64,000 nt of DNA from Pedobacter sp. ASV28 (GCF_016428855.1 NZ_JAELTN010000013.1:1-64000), one strand, 5' to 3'; shown: positions 34,744 to 44,530, numbered from the stretch's first letter. The notes: a model not told the origin generated them from the sequence alone. Made by a program: numbers and translations.

Positions 34744-35469
34744 TTAAGAAAGTATTTCCTCCAGTATTTGATGTGATTTAATCTGACCAAAAGAAGCAGT
34801 ATGCAACCTGAAGTAAACCAATATTTTATCTAACAAAAATCGCCTATACCTGTTATCTAAATTTATTTCATTTATTTTTTCAAAAGGGGCATCTAAAAGC
34901 TCAATCAAGGTATTTGCTTCTACATCGGCAATAAAATAAGGGTGAATAGGGGTCACAGATGTAAAATTTCCTTCCTGTAGGTCAAAATATTTCTGATCGT
35001 TTCTCAACTGCACCTGCGGTGCAAATCCCAAGAACCTGGAAAGTTTCATTAAAAATGCCAAATGATAGTTCACATTGGCATCCTCTGTTTCATCAAACCA
35101 GCTCACCGCACTAAATAGAAAAGCAAAAAGATTTTCGTCTGTATGCTGCTGCCTGATACTCTTATAAAGAACTTCGTTCAAAAACTGAATAATTGTATTT
35201 TTGATCAGGTGGTAAGGGATGCTGTTAAAGACTGGCGAAGGCCGAGCTTCCACCACCCGCTGCATTTGTGTATTGACCTTATGATAAACTACCATATCCA
35301 GCAGGTGCAAGGGCTGTAATACATTCATCGGAATTTTCGCCTTTGCTTTTTTAACGCCATTGATCAAATAAGACTGAATACCAAACTTCTCCGTGAAGAC
35401 TTGGGCAACTACACTGCTTTCGCTATATAAAGTAGTCCTCAATACAATTCCCCTGGTTTTATGTAACAT
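34744..35469 (-). CDS. recO: DNA repair protein RecO
   Basis: The 241-residue protein shows the RecO layout: an N-terminal OB-fold beginning MLHKTRGIVLRTTLYSESS and TEKFGIQSYLINGVKKAKAK, then a helical domain. The Cys zinc site of some RecO proteins is absent, as in other Bacteroidota. RecO anneals single strands and, with RecR, loads RecA on SSB-coated DNA. The ATG immediately follows the TAG stop of the diacylglycerol kinase gene, so the two are cotranscribed. Confidence 0.9.
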   Translation of the reverse strand: MLHKTRGIVLRTTLYSESSVVAQVFTEKFGIQSYLINGVKKAKAKIPMNVLQPLHLLDMVVYHKVNTQMQRVVEARPSPVFNSIPYHLIKNTIIQFLNEVLYKSIRQQHTDENLFAFLFSAVSWFDETEDANVNYHLAFLMKLSRFLGFAPQVQLRNDQKYFDLQEGNFTSVTPIHPYFIADVEANTLIELLDAPFEKINEINLDNRYRRFLLDKILVYFRLHTASFGQIKSHQILEEILS

Positions 35470-35820
35470 CTAGCTGCAGAATTTTGGTACAAAAATAAAC
35501 AATGCCACTACCAATGCCACAATTGCAGCCATTAAAACTGCCGCTGCCGCGATATCTTTTATCAATCCTGCCTTAGGATGATAATCTGGCGAAACCAGAT
35601 CTACCATAATTTCCAGTGCCGTATTCAGCAATTCCAAAACCATTACCAAACCAATGCATAACGAAATACAAACCCATTCTAGGCTAGAAAGACCAGTATA
35701 AACACCTAAAGCAACTACAGCAGCAGCCGACAACAAGTGCAACCTAAAATTAAGTTGTGTTTTGACGGCATGCCTTAAGCCGTTAAAGGCAAATCCAAAA
35801 CTTCTAAAAAACCGATGCAT
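35470..35820 (-). CDS. dgkA: Diacylglycerol kinase family protein
   Basis: Starting at the ATG at 35820 the protein is about 116 residues, a normal length for this trimeric membrane kinase. It contains the family signature with the catalytic Glu (ELLNTALEIMVDLVSPDYHP) and KAGLIKDIAAAAVL, plus three predicted membrane helices. Bacterial enzymes of this family phosphorylate diacylglycerol or undecaprenol, recycling lipid by-products of envelope synthesis. The frame is open to 35916, but the extra N-terminus does not look like the family. Its stop abuts the recO start. Confidence 0.9.
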   Translation of the reverse strand: MHRFFRSFGFAFNGLRHAVKTQLNFRLHLLSAAAVVALGVYTGLSSLEWVCISLCIGLVMVLELLNTALEIMVDLVSPDYHPKAGLIKDIAAAAVLMAAIVALVVALFIFVPKFCS

Positions 35821-35973
35821 AACCAAAGTCTTCTGCCTTCTAAAATACATTAAATTTACGGGAACAAAAGATTCGTCCCCGTTGCATATAAAAGCGTAAT
35901 TAACATTCAATAACATATTTCATTTTGTATTCCATCAATTTTATACTTTCTTTACTTTTTTTTAAGGATTCTT

Positions 35974-38328
35974 ATGTGGGCAAAACTTTCTAATGCAATA
36001 TTAAAAAACCGTACTCTTCTTATCCTATTCTTTATTGCCATAACCCTATTCATGGGATCGCAGGCCAAAAACATTAAGCTTTCCTATGCGGGCAGTAAGA
36101 TACTACCTCTCACGGACTCTGTTTTCGTTAAATACAATGCTTTTAAACAGAAGTTTGGTGAAGATGGCAGCATTGTGGTAATAGGTGTAAAAAGTGATAA
36201 AATATTCCAGAAAGAGACCTATAACAAATGGGCTCAATTGTCTAATGAACTACAAAAGTTGAATGGGGTAAAGGGCGCACTATCCATAGGAAAACTATTT
36301 GAGCTACAAAAAGACACCGTTAATCAAAAATTTACGGTAAAATCCCTACCTGGCGCAACAATAGGATCGGATGCCGCCATGGATTCCCTGAAGAACAAAA
36401 TTGACCTGCTGCCCTTTTACGACGGATTGTTACTCAACAAGAAAACCAATGCCACTTTAATGGCCATCACCTTCGACCAAAAAATCCTTAATTCGGCTGC
36501 CAGAAATCCCATACTTAAAGAGATCGAAGCAAAGGCTCAAGCTTTTGGCAAGAGCGAAAATATTGAAGTACACCTATCAGGACTACCTTACATTAGAACA
36601 GCAACCAGCAAATTGATCTCAAATGAATTCATCCTTTTCCTTGGCCTATCTATTTTAGTTTCTGCACTAATCTTAGTTATCTTCTTCAGGAGTTTTTCAG
36701 CAGTGTTCTTTCCTATTTTGGTGGTGATTATGGGAGTAGTTTGGAGCGTAGGCACCTTGGTTTTATTTGGTTATGAAATCACCATATTAACCGGTTTAAT
36801 TCCTCCATTAATTGTTATCATTGGCATTCCCAACAGCATTTTGTTGCTGAACAAATACCACAATGAACTTAAAAAGCATGGCGAAAAGCAAAAAGCTTGG
36901 AAAATAACCATAGAAAGAATTTCGGTAACCACCTTAATTGCAAACATTACTGCCGCCATAGGCTTTGGCGTACTTTATTTTACGGGCAGCGAGCTGCTCA
37001 TGCAGTTTGGCAGTGTAGCCGCACTAAATGTAATGTTTACCTGGCTCATGAGCTTATGCCTAATCCCCGCCATTTTTAGCTACCTACCCGTTCCAAAAAA
37101 TAAAATTAACACTACACATCAACCTAATTTCCTTGATCGTTTATTAGCCAAAACCGATGTTCTTGTACAACAAAAAAGCGCTACTATTTACATCTCTACC
37201 ATTCTGCTTTCCATCGTTTCGTTGATAGGTGTTTACCGCATTAATGTAAACGGTTATGTGGTAGATGACCTTCCGAAAAGCTCCAAGATCTTAACAGACC
37301 TCAAGTTTTTTGAAAAAAACTTCGAGGGTATCCTTCCTTTAGAAATCAGCGTAGACACCAAACGTAAAAATGGCATTCTCAGCGTTTCCACCCTCAATAA
37401 AATTGACAGGATGGAAAAAATGATTGGCGCCTACCCAGAGTTTTCCCGTTCCATTTCCCTAAATACAGGACTGAAATATGCTTCTCAAGTATTTTATAAT
37501 GGCGATACAGCCTTTTATCGGATACCCACTGACATTGAGAAGAATTTCATTCTAATCTACGCGGCCAATTCTGGTAAAGGCAATGGCAATATGTTAACCA
37601 ACTTTGTTGACAAAGACAAACAAACTGCCCGCATTAGCTTTCAGATGGCCGATATTGGCTCTAAACGTTTAGATCAATTATTGGACGAGCTAAAACCGAA
37701 GATCGATTCGATCCTTTCTCCTAAAAGATTTAACGTTACATTAACGGGCTCAAGCATTATTTTTGCCAAGGGCACAGATTATCTATTGGAACATTTGTTC
37801 GAGAGTATTGGATTGGCCATCATATTAATTTCGCTATTACGCCTGGCTCAATTCAAAAGCCTGGGCATCATGTTTATTTCCCTATTACCTAATGTGGTCC
37901 CGCTCATCATTACCGCAGGACTGATGGGTTTTCTGAACATCCCGCTAAAGCCATCCACTATCCTGATTTTCACCATTGCTTTTGGATTAGCTTCAGACCA
38001 GACCATTTATTTCCTAACCAGGTACCAACAGGAACTAAACCTCACCAACTATAGTGTTAGTAAGGTAATTACTGATACCATTACCGAAACCGGCGTGAGC
38101 ATGACCCATATTGCCCTTATTCTGTTTTTTGGTTTTGGAATTTTTACCGCTTCAACCTTTGGGGGTACCGTAATTTTAGGCTTTCTATTGTCCATTACCC
38201 TAATCGTAGCCTTGGTATTTAACCTTACCCTCTTACCAGCCTTAATGCTATGGCTCGATAAAAACAAAAAACGCAAGATCATTCCTGCCGAGGAAATAGC
38301 CAAGAATGAAATAGACTTTGACCATTAA
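35974..38328 (+). CDS. MMPL/RND-type transporter (sterol-sensing-domain-like permease)
   Basis: The 784-residue protein has two repeats of the RND/MMPL plan: a membrane helix (about 13-30), a periplasmic loop domain (about 35-210), five helices (about 215-370), then a second helix near 400-420, a second loop domain (to about 605) and five final helices. GIPNSILLLNKYHNELKKHG and FGLASDQTIYFLTRYQQEL resemble the conserved helix 4 regions. Family members export lipids, hopanoids or drugs with proton motive force. Neither a membrane fusion protein nor a TolC partner is encoded nearby. The cargo is unknown. Confidence 0.87.
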   Translation: MWAKLSNAILKNRTLLILFFIAITLFMGSQAKNIKLSYAGSKILPLTDSVFVKYNAFKQKFGEDGSIVVIGVKSDKIFQKETYNKWAQLSNELQKLNGVKGALSIGKLFELQKDTVNQKFTVKSLPGATIGSDAAMDSLKNKIDLLPFYDGLLLNKKTNATLMAITFDQKILNSAARNPILKEIEAKAQAFGKSENIEVHLSGLPYIRTATSKLISNEFILFLGLSILVSALILVIFFRSFSAVFFPILVVIMGVVWSVGTLVLFGYEITILTGLIPPLIVIIGIPNSILLLNKYHNELKKHGEKQKAWKITIERISVTTLIANITAAIGFGVLYFTGSELLMQFGSVAALNVMFTWLMSLCLIPAIFSYLPVPKNKINTTHQPNFLDRLLAKTDVLVQQKSATIYISTILLSIVSLIGVYRINVNGYVVDDLPKSSKILTDLKFFEKNFEGILPLEISVDTKRKNGILSVSTLNKIDRMEKMIGAYPEFSRSISLNTGLKYASQVFYNGDTAFYRIPTDIEKNFILIYAANSGKGNGNMLTNFVDKDKQTARISFQMADIGSKRLDQLLDELKPKIDSILSPKRFNVTLTGSSIIFAKGTDYLLEHLFESIGLAIILISLLRLAQFKSLGIMFISLLPNVVPLIITAGLMGFLNIPLKPSTILIFTIAFGLASDQTIYFLTRYQQELNLTNYSVSKVITDTITETGVSMTHIALILFFGFGIFTASTFGGTVILGFLLSITLIVALVFNLTLLPALMLWLDKNKKRKIIPAEEIAKNEIDFDH

Positions 38329-38332
38329 TTTC

Positions 38333-38887
38333 ATGATCAATTTTGAAAACATCGAATACCTGAAAACTGGAACCCAGAGTCAGCAACAAGCTTACCAAAC
38401 ACTCAATGACCACCAGGTCATTGATAAATTACAACCATTCGACCCCATATTAACCGGTACCTTCCCCATTAATATTAACATCGAGAACAGTGATTTGGAC
38501 ATTGTTTGCTATTGGGAAAACAAGCAACAGTTCATGGACACGTTAAACAGTTCATTTAGTAAGGCACAGTGTTTTCAGATTCGGGAAACTTTAATAAAAG
38601 GTCAAGAAACAGTGGTTTGCAACTTCAGGATAAATCATTTTGAAATTGAAGTTTTCGGGCAAAACATTCCTTCCGAAAGCCAAAATGCCTATCGCCATAT
38701 GCTAATAGAACATCAAATCCTACAAAGCGAAGGCGAAGATTTCCGCTTAAAGATTATCGAATTGAAGAAAAACGGATATAAAACCGAACCAGCTTTCGCA
38801 AAATTATTAGGTTTGGATGGAAATCCCTATCATATACTTTTAGCTTACCAAGTTAAATCCTACACAAATGACGTTCAGAGAAGCTAA
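38333..38887 (+). CDS. DUF4269 domain protein
   Basis: The protein is about 184 residues from the ATG at 38333 (a TTG at 38318 would overlap the transporter gene further). It matches the DUF4269 family: TGTFPININIENSDLDIVCYW looks like a nucleotidyltransferase-fold substrate strand with acidic residues, followed by NFRINHFEIEVFGQ and AFAKLLGLDGNPYHILL. Function unknown; a nucleotidyltransferase-like fold is an inference from the SDLDI motif. Its end overlaps the start of the acetyltransferase gene by 20 bases, indicating an operon. Confidence 0.82.
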   Translation: MINFENIEYLKTGTQSQQQAYQTLNDHQVIDKLQPFDPILTGTFPININIENSDLDIVCYWENKQQFMDTLNSSFSKAQCFQIRETLIKGQETVVCNFRINHFEIEVFGQNIPSESQNAYRHMLIEHQILQSEGEDFRLKIIELKKNGYKTEPAFAKLLGLDGNPYHILLAYQVKSYTNDVQRS

Positions 38888-39323
38888 GATTGAAGATATT
38901 CCGCAAATTCAAATCATAAGAAATGCGGTTAAAGAAAATACATTATCAGCCCCACGTCTTGTAACCGACAAAGATTGCGAAGTGTTTCTCTTTACAAGAG
39001 GAAAAGGTTGGGTATGTGAAAGCGAGGATCAAATCGTTGGGTTTGCCATTGCAGACTTACAAGAAAACAATATCTGGGCATTATTCATCCATCCCACATT
39101 TGAAAAGAAGGGCATTGAAAAAAAACTACATGACATCATGCTAAACTGGTATTTCGAACAGAATAAAACTTATGTTTGGCTTGGAACTTCACCACAAACC
39201 AGGGCTGAAAAATTTTACAGTACCATTGGCTGGATAGAAAATGGACTACACGGCAAAGCAGAGATAAAGTTTGAGATGACCCGCGAAAACTGGGCAATGA
39301 TCAAGAAGCAGTCTCCTCGGTAA
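38868..39323 (+). CDS. GNAT family N-acetyltransferase
   Basis: The 151-residue protein begins MTFREAKIEDIPQIQIIRN and contains IVGFAIADLQENNIWALFIHPTFEKKGIEKKLHD, the GNAT beta4-alpha3 region that binds acetyl-CoA, although the usual Q/RxxGxG/A is weak here (KKGIEK). The substrate is not recognisable. The ATG lies inside the end of the DUF4269 gene. Its stop overlaps the convergent small membrane protein gene by 23 bases. Confidence 0.85.
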   Translation: MTFREAKIEDIPQIQIIRNAVKENTLSAPRLVTDKDCEVFLFTRGKGWVCESEDQIVGFAIADLQENNIWALFIHPTFEKKGIEKKLHDIMLNWYFEQNKTYVWLGTSPQTRAEKFYSTIGWIENGLHGKAEIKFEMTRENWAMIKKQSPR

Positions 39324-39561
39324 TTGCTTCTTTTGCTACAGGTTGCAATTCCACTTTTTTGCCATCTTTATCTACCTTCTTTGCAAAGAGTATGGGATAT
39401 ATAGATATCAAGGCACCTACAATCAATAAAACTCCCGAGATGGCTAGCACAATATTATGGCCTGCCAGCCTGTATTCCTCCATTATCTTGGCAACGATCA
39501 AGGCAACAATGCCCAAAACAATGACTATAATGGCCTTTTTAAGCTTCAAATCTTTTATCAT
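39301..39561 (-). CDS. Small two-helix membrane protein, unknown
   Basis: The 86-residue protein has two predicted membrane helices (about residues 9-25 and 35-58) and a charged C-terminal tail (KKVDKDGKKVELQP...). I do not recognise a family. It lies on the minus strand, 10 bases downstream of another small membrane protein gene, so the pair is probably one transcript, diverging from ileS. Its end overlaps the acetyltransferase gene. Confidence 0.65.
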   Translation of the reverse strand: MIKDLKLKKAIIVIVLGIVALIVAKIMEEYRLAGHNIVLAISGVLLIVGALISIYPILFAKKVDKDGKKVELQPVAKEAITEETAS

Positions 39562-39571
39562 ACCTCACCAA

Positions 39572-39757
39572 TTAAATTTTTCTTCGTTTTATTATACTAA
39601 ATATAACAAAGATCAATCCAATTAGTTCTAACAACATACACAAAAACAGCACGACCAAGGTGGCATTTGGGTGGCTATTTTTAAGCACAAAGGCAAGAGG
39701 CATGAACAGAACAGCCGCCAACATACAGAAAAGCCCTCTTTTAACTAATTTATGCAT
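39572..39757 (-). CDS. Small membrane protein, unknown
   Basis: From the ATG at 39757 the protein is about 61 residues with two hydrophobic helices (FCMLAAVLFMPLAFVL and LVVLFLCMLLELIGLIFVI) and a basic C-terminus IKRRKI. Another ATG at 39772 is possible. No family recognised. It is the first gene of a two-gene minus-strand transcript and diverges from ileS. Confidence 0.6.
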   Translation of the reverse strand: MHKLVKRGLFCMLAAVLFMPLAFVLKNSHPNATLVVLFLCMLLELIGLIFVIFSIIKRRKI

Positions 39758-39838
39758 AAAACAAATTCCCATCAAAGCTACTATAATTCATTCTAAAACA
39801 TTAACTTTGCAACCTTTAATTTTTGAGATACTTGATTG

Positions 39839-42800
39839 ATGTATAGGGAATTTAAACAGTTAGAGCTAGCTAAAATTGGTAAAGAAATATTAGATTTTTG
39901 GAAATCGGAGAATATCTTTGAAAAAAGTATAAGTACCCGCTCCAAAGGCAAACCATTTACATTTTACGAGGGACCGCCATCAGCTAATGGCATGCCAGGC
40001 ATTCACCACGTAATGGCTCGTGCTATTAAAGATATCTTCTGTCGCTATAAAACATTAAAAGGATACCAGGTTAAACGAAAAGGCGGCTGGGATACTCACG
40101 GTCTACCCATTGAACTTGCAGTTGAGAAAAAATTAGGGATTACAAAAGAAGATATCGGAAAGAAAATTTCGGTTGACGAATACAACGCCGCATGCCGTGA
40201 GGAGGTTATGCGCTATACCGACGTGTGGAATGACCTTACCGAAAAAATGGGCTATTGGGTCGATTTACAAAACCCTTATGTAACCTACCATAATGAATAC
40301 ATTGAAACTTTATGGTGGATTTTACAACAGCTTTACAACAAAGGCTTATTGTACAAAGGCTACACCATACAACCTTATTCTCCAGCGGCAGGCACTGGAT
40401 TAAGTTCCCACGAATTAAACCAACCGGGTACTTACCGCGATGTAAGCGATACCACAATCGTAGCTCAATTTAAAACAATTGCAGAAACGCTACCTTCGTT
40501 TTTACAAGGTTATGGCGAAGTCAACATCTTAGCTTGGACCACCACACCTTGGACCTTACCCAGCAACACTGCCTTAACCGTTGGTCCAAAAATCGACTAT
40601 GTATTGGTAAAAACTTTTAACCAATATACTTTCGAGCCTATCAACGTCATTTTAGCAAAGCCCTTGGTAGGCAAACAATTTGCCGGCAAATTTTTCCAAG
40701 CGGAAGATCAAGAAGCTTTTGCCACTTACAAATCTGAAGACAAAAAGATTCCTTATCAGGTACTCACCGAATTTGTGGGCAGCGACCTGGTAGGCATTAA
40801 ATACGAACAACTTTTACCATTAGCTTTACCTTACCAAAATGCTGAAAATGCTTTCCGTGTAATCAGCGGTGACTTTGTAACGACCGAAGATGGTACAGGT
40901 ATTGTTCATACCGCTCCTACTTTCGGTGCCGACGATGCTCGTGTCGCTAAGCAAGCCATACCAGAAGTGCCGCCATTATTAATTTTAGATGATAAAGGAA
41001 ATCCGGTTCCTTTGGTAGATCTACAAGGCAAGTTTGTAGCGTCATTGGGCGAATTTGGCGGAAAATATGTTAAAAACGAATACTATACCGATGGTCAAGC
41101 ACCAGAAAAATCGGTTGATGTAGAGATTGCGATCCGTTTAAAAGAAGAAAACAAAGCCTTTAAGGTAGAGAAATATGTACACAGCTATCCTCATTGCTGG
41201 CGTACAGACAAGCCTGTTTTATATTATCCATTGGATAGCTGGTTCATTAAAACTACTGCCGTTAAAGAAAAGATGGTGGAATTGAACAAAGCTATAAATT
41301 GGAAACCAGAAGCAACCGGAACTGGTCGTTTTGGCAACTGGTTGGAAAACCTTGTTGACTGGAACTTATCGCGTTCACGTTACTGGGGCACACCACTTCC
41401 AATTTGGCGTACCGCCGATGGTTTGGAAGAAAAATGCATTGGCTCTATTGAGGAGCTGAACGGTGAAATTGCTAAAGCGATAGATGCTGGATTTATGCCT
41501 ACTGGTTTTGAGTTGAAAGACATGCACCGTCCTTATGTTGACGATGTGTTCTTAGTTTCTGCTAAAGGGCAAAAAATGACCCGCGAAACCGACTTGATCG
41601 ATGTTTGGTTTGATAGCGGCGCCATGCCTTATGCACAATGGCATTTCCCATTCGAAAACGCAGCAGAATTTGAGAACGCCTACCCTGCAGATTTTATTGC
41701 AGAAGGTGTTGACCAAACGCGTGGCTGGTTCTTTACCTTGCATGCCATTGCGGTGATGCTAAGTGAAAGCAGCGACGAAATCAAAGCCATTAACGAGCGG
41801 GTAAACAACCCTGGCATTGCCTTTAGAAATGTAGTATCAAACGGATTGGTATTGGATAAAAACGGCAATAAAATGTCTAAACGTTTAGGCAATGCCGTAG
41901 ATCCATTTAGTACAATTGATACCTATAGTGCAGACGCCACTCGTTGGTACATGATCAGCAATGCATCGCCTTGGGATAATTTGAAATTCAACATAGAAGG
42001 ATTGGATGAAGTTCGCCGTAAGTTTTTTGGCACTTTATACAACACCTATTCCTTCTTTGCACTGTATGCAAATATTGATAAATTTGAAATCGACTTGAAT
42101 AATCAAACACCTGTTGCGCAACGTAGTGAACTGGATCGTTGGATTTTATCTTTATTGCAGACCTTAATTGCAGAAGTTGACGAAAGCTATAATGCCTATG
42201 AGCCTACCAAGGCCGCTAGGGCCATTCAAACTTTTGTTGATGAGCACTTGAGTAATTGGTACATCCGTTTGTCTCGCCGCCGTTTCTGGAAAGGCGAAAT
42301 GACCGAAGATAAAAAGGCTGCTTACGAAACACTATATACCTGCTTAACAAGCATTGCCCAAATTATGTCGCCAGTGGCTCCATTCTTTGCAGATTGGCTA
42401 TATAAAAACCTGAGCGAAGCAACACCTACCCAAGAGAGTGCGGCCTCTGTACACTTGACCATTTGGAACGAAGTTGACAAAACATTAGTGGACAATGAAC
42501 TGAATGAACGCATGGAACTGGCGCAGAATATTTCTTCAATGGTATTGTCCTTACGTAAGAAAATGGGCATTAATGTTCGTCAGCCATTGGCCAAGGTACT
42601 TATTCCTATTTTAGACGACCACTTTAAAGCCAAGGTAGAGTTGGTTAAGGATTTAATCCTATCGGAAACGAATATTAAAGAAATTTCCTATATTACCGAC
42701 ACTGCTGGGTTTATCAAGAAAAAGGTAAAACCTAACTTTAAGGCTTTAGGTGCCAAGGTAGGAAAGGATATGAAATTAGTCACAGAAGTGATCAATAAGT

Positions 42801-43231
42801 TGTCTCAAGAAGACCTGGCCAAATTTGAAAAAGAGGGCTCCTATTCAATACCTGACACGAACTATTCGATTGTTTTATCAGATGTTGAAATTATAGCGGA
42901 GGATATTCCAGGTTGGCAAGTAACCAATATGGGTAACTTAACAGTGGCACTTGATGTGAACATTACCACGGCATTGAAGCAAGAGGGACTATCTAGGGAA
43001 TTGGTCAACCGTATCCAAAACCTGCGTAAAGAACTTAATTTTGAAGTTACAGACCGGATTACCGTAAGTTTACAACAGGACGACCTAATTTCAGATGCAG
43101 TAGTACAAAACAAAACTTACATTTGCAACGAAATACTGGCAGATGATATTATTTTAGTGAAATCGGCAATTGCAGGAAACAAAATAATTATAGAAGATGT
43201 TGAACTAGAGATTTTGATCGCCAAAATATAA
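39839..43231 (+). CDS. ileS: Isoleucyl-tRNA synthetase with a GIHH signature
   Basis: The enzyme (1130 residues from the ATG at 39839; a TTG precedes it) charges tRNA-Ile. Seen in the sequence: GPPSANGMPGIHH at residues 45-57 in place of the HIGH motif, KGGWDTHGLP near 80, the CP1 editing domain with AWTTTPWTLPSNTALTVG (about 225-400), WFDSG and GWFFTLHAI, and the KMSKR loop (NGNKMSKRLG near 678). The HIGH equivalent reads G-I-H-H, the first and third positions swapped. The long C-terminus fits the IleRS2-like clade of Bacteroidota. A -7-like TAACTTTG lies at 39802-39809. The dksA-like gene follows after 76 bases. Confidence 0.95.
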   Translation: MYREFKQLELAKIGKEILDFWKSENIFEKSISTRSKGKPFTFYEGPPSANGMPGIHHVMARAIKDIFCRYKTLKGYQVKRKGGWDTHGLPIELAVEKKLGITKEDIGKKISVDEYNAACREEVMRYTDVWNDLTEKMGYWVDLQNPYVTYHNEYIETLWWILQQLYNKGLLYKGYTIQPYSPAAGTGLSSHELNQPGTYRDVSDTTIVAQFKTIAETLPSFLQGYGEVNILAWTTTPWTLPSNTALTVGPKIDYVLVKTFNQYTFEPINVILAKPLVGKQFAGKFFQAEDQEAFATYKSEDKKIPYQVLTEFVGSDLVGIKYEQLLPLALPYQNAENAFRVISGDFVTTEDGTGIVHTAPTFGADDARVAKQAIPEVPPLLILDDKGNPVPLVDLQGKFVASLGEFGGKYVKNEYYTDGQAPEKSVDVEIAIRLKEENKAFKVEKYVHSYPHCWRTDKPVLYYPLDSWFIKTTAVKEKMVELNKAINWKPEATGTGRFGNWLENLVDWNLSRSRYWGTPLPIWRTADGLEEKCIGSIEELNGEIAKAIDAGFMPTGFELKDMHRPYVDDVFLVSAKGQKMTRETDLIDVWFDSGAMPYAQWHFPFENAAEFENAYPADFIAEGVDQTRGWFFTLHAIAVMLSESSDEIKAINERVNNPGIAFRNVVSNGLVLDKNGNKMSKRLGNAVDPFSTIDTYSADATRWYMISNASPWDNLKFNIEGLDEVRRKFFGTLYNTYSFFALYANIDKFEIDLNNQTPVAQRSELDRWILSLLQTLIAEVDESYNAYEPTKAARAIQTFVDEHLSNWYIRLSRRRFWKGEMTEDKKAAYETLYTCLTSIAQIMSPVAPFFADWLYKNLSEATPTQESAASVHLTIWNEVDKTLVDNELNERMELAQNISSMVLSLRKKMGINVRQPLAKVLIPILDDHFKAKVELVKDLILSETNIKEISYITDTAGFIKKKVKPNFKALGAKVGKDMKLVTEVINKLSQEDLAKFEKEGSYSIPDTNYSIVLSDVEIIAEDIPGWQVTNMGNLTVALDVNITTALKQEGLSRELVNRIQNLRKELNFEVTDRITVSLQQDDLISDAVVQNKTYICNEILADDIILVKSAIAGNKIIIEDVELEILIAKI

Positions 43232-43307
43232 CTATATGGAAACATCATGATTGATTAACACCAATTATATATAGTTCCATTACCATTGAAGATAAATTAT
43301 TAAATAG

Positions 43308-43691
43308 ATGGAAAAAACTGAGAAAACACGTTATTCTGATAGCGAATTACAAGAATTTAAAGAGCTGATATTAGAGAAATTGAAAAGCTCAAGAGAAGAG
43401 TTACAATCCTTGACCTCATCGTTGAGCAACCCAAATTCTAATGGTACGGAAGATACTTCTGGTGCTTATAAAACACTAGAAGACGGTTCGGCAACTTTAG
43501 AAAAAGAGCAGATCAATCAATTGGCCGCACGTCAGAAAAAATTTATTGACAATCTGGAAGCAGCTTTGGTAAGGATAGAGAACAAAACCTATGGCATTTG
43601 TAGGGAAACAGGTAAATTGATTCAAAAAGAGCGTTTAAGGGCAGTACCTCATGCCACTTTGAGCATGGAAGCTAAATTGAAACAAGGTTAA
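43308..43691 (+). CDS. TraR/DksA family protein with degenerate zinc finger
   Basis: The 127-residue protein has the DksA layout: an N-terminal coiled coil (about 10-80) with an acidic tip region around NSNGTEDTSGAY and a C-terminal globular part. The usual four-Cys zinc finger is reduced to one Cys (YGICRETG), with the others replaced (ATLSMEAK), a state also found in other Bacteroidota relatives. DksA-type proteins bind the RNA polymerase secondary channel and tune transcription with ppGpp; that role is inferred. The stop overlaps the lspA start (TAATG), so both are translated from one message. Confidence 0.85.
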   Translation: MEKTEKTRYSDSELQEFKELILEKLKSSREELQSLTSSLSNPNSNGTEDTSGAYKTLEDGSATLEKEQINQLAARQKKFIDNLEAALVRIENKTYGICRETGKLIQKERLRAVPHATLSMEAKLKQG

Positions 43692-44293
43692 TGAAAGGCT
43701 ATACAAAACCACTACTTTTAATCTTCTTGGTCCTATTGGCCGATCAGGCATCTAAAACTTGGATCAAGACCCACATGTACCTTGGACAGGAATATAAGAT
43801 TTTAGGCGAATGGTTTATTATTCACTTTACCGAAAATAACGGGATGGCCTTTGGCCTCGAATTTGGTGGTGAATTTGGCAAATTGGCACTTTCCTTATTT
43901 AGGATCATAGCCGTTGGTGGAATTGGTTATGGCTTGCATTACATGATCAAGCGAAAGTACCATCGTGGTTTGATCTTAAATGTGGCTCTGATCTTTGCCG
44001 GCGCCCTTGGTAACATTATTGATTCGGTATTTTATGGCGTCATCTACAAGTATGAAAGTCTTTTTCATGGTCGCGTAGTTGATATGCTCTATTTTCCAAT
44101 CGTAAAAGGAACCTTCCCTTCTTGGTTCCCAGTTTGGGGCAATGAACCATTTGAGTTCTTTAGACCAGTTTTTAACCTTGCCGATGCGGCAATTTCAATT
44201 GGTGTAATTACCATATTGATTTTCCAAAAAACCTACTTCAAGGAAGAAATTAAAGATGAAATTGGGATCAACAACGAAAGCGTTGAAGACTAA
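43691..44293 (+). CDS. lspA: Lipoprotein signal peptidase (copy 1)
   Basis: The 200-residue membrane aspartyl protease removes signal peptides from prolipoproteins. Conserved boxes: DQASKTWIK (residue 17 on), TENNGMAFGL, ALGNIIDSVFYG (catalytic Asp near 102) and FNLADAAISIG (catalytic Asp near 160). The loop between the two Asp residues is long and contains a Bacteroidota-type insertion (FPSWFPVWGNEPFEFFRP). Four membrane helices are predicted. The gene is coupled to the dksA-like gene upstream. A second, shorter lspA lies at 54359. Confidence 0.94.
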   Translation: MKGYTKPLLLIFLVLLADQASKTWIKTHMYLGQEYKILGEWFIIHFTENNGMAFGLEFGGEFGKLALSLFRIIAVGGIGYGLHYMIKRKYHRGLILNVALIFAGALGNIIDSVFYGVIYKYESLFHGRVVDMLYFPIVKGTFPSWFPVWGNEPFEFFRPVFNLADAAISIGVITILIFQKTYFKEEIKDEIGINNESVED

Positions 44294-44336
44294 AGAGATT
44301 TTAGATTTACGGTTTTAGATTTAATCTATCACCTTA

Positions 44337-44375
44337 TAAAAAGTCTCGTAACAGATTGTTGCGAGGCTTTTTGTT
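44337..44375 (+). terminator. Rho-independent terminator of ileS-dksA-lspA
   Basis: AAAAAGTCTCGTAAC and GTTGCGAGGCTTTTT form a stem with small mismatches around a short loop, followed by TTTTTG. Confidence 0.85.
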
Positions 44376-44454
44376 TATTCGGCCCATCATCTCGACTGAA
44401 AACCAGCAGAATAGAGGATCTTACACTTAGGATTCTATGAGTTTTAGGCTTACT

Positions 44455-44498
44455 TCGTCATTCCGAGGCACAACCTGTCTCCTTCGGGAAAGCAATCT
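44455..44498. repeat. Half copy of the intergenic cgtcattgcgagg / gaagcaatct repeat
   Basis: cttcgtcattccgaggcaca and, further on, gggaaagcaatct resemble the arms of the complete element at 52618-52722. It lies in the 285-base gap between lspA and the DUF1080 gene, which otherwise holds a terminator and a promoter. Confidence 0.55.
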
Positions 44499-44530
44499 TA
44501 AAGCTATCGCCAATATTTCCTTTCTTTAAC

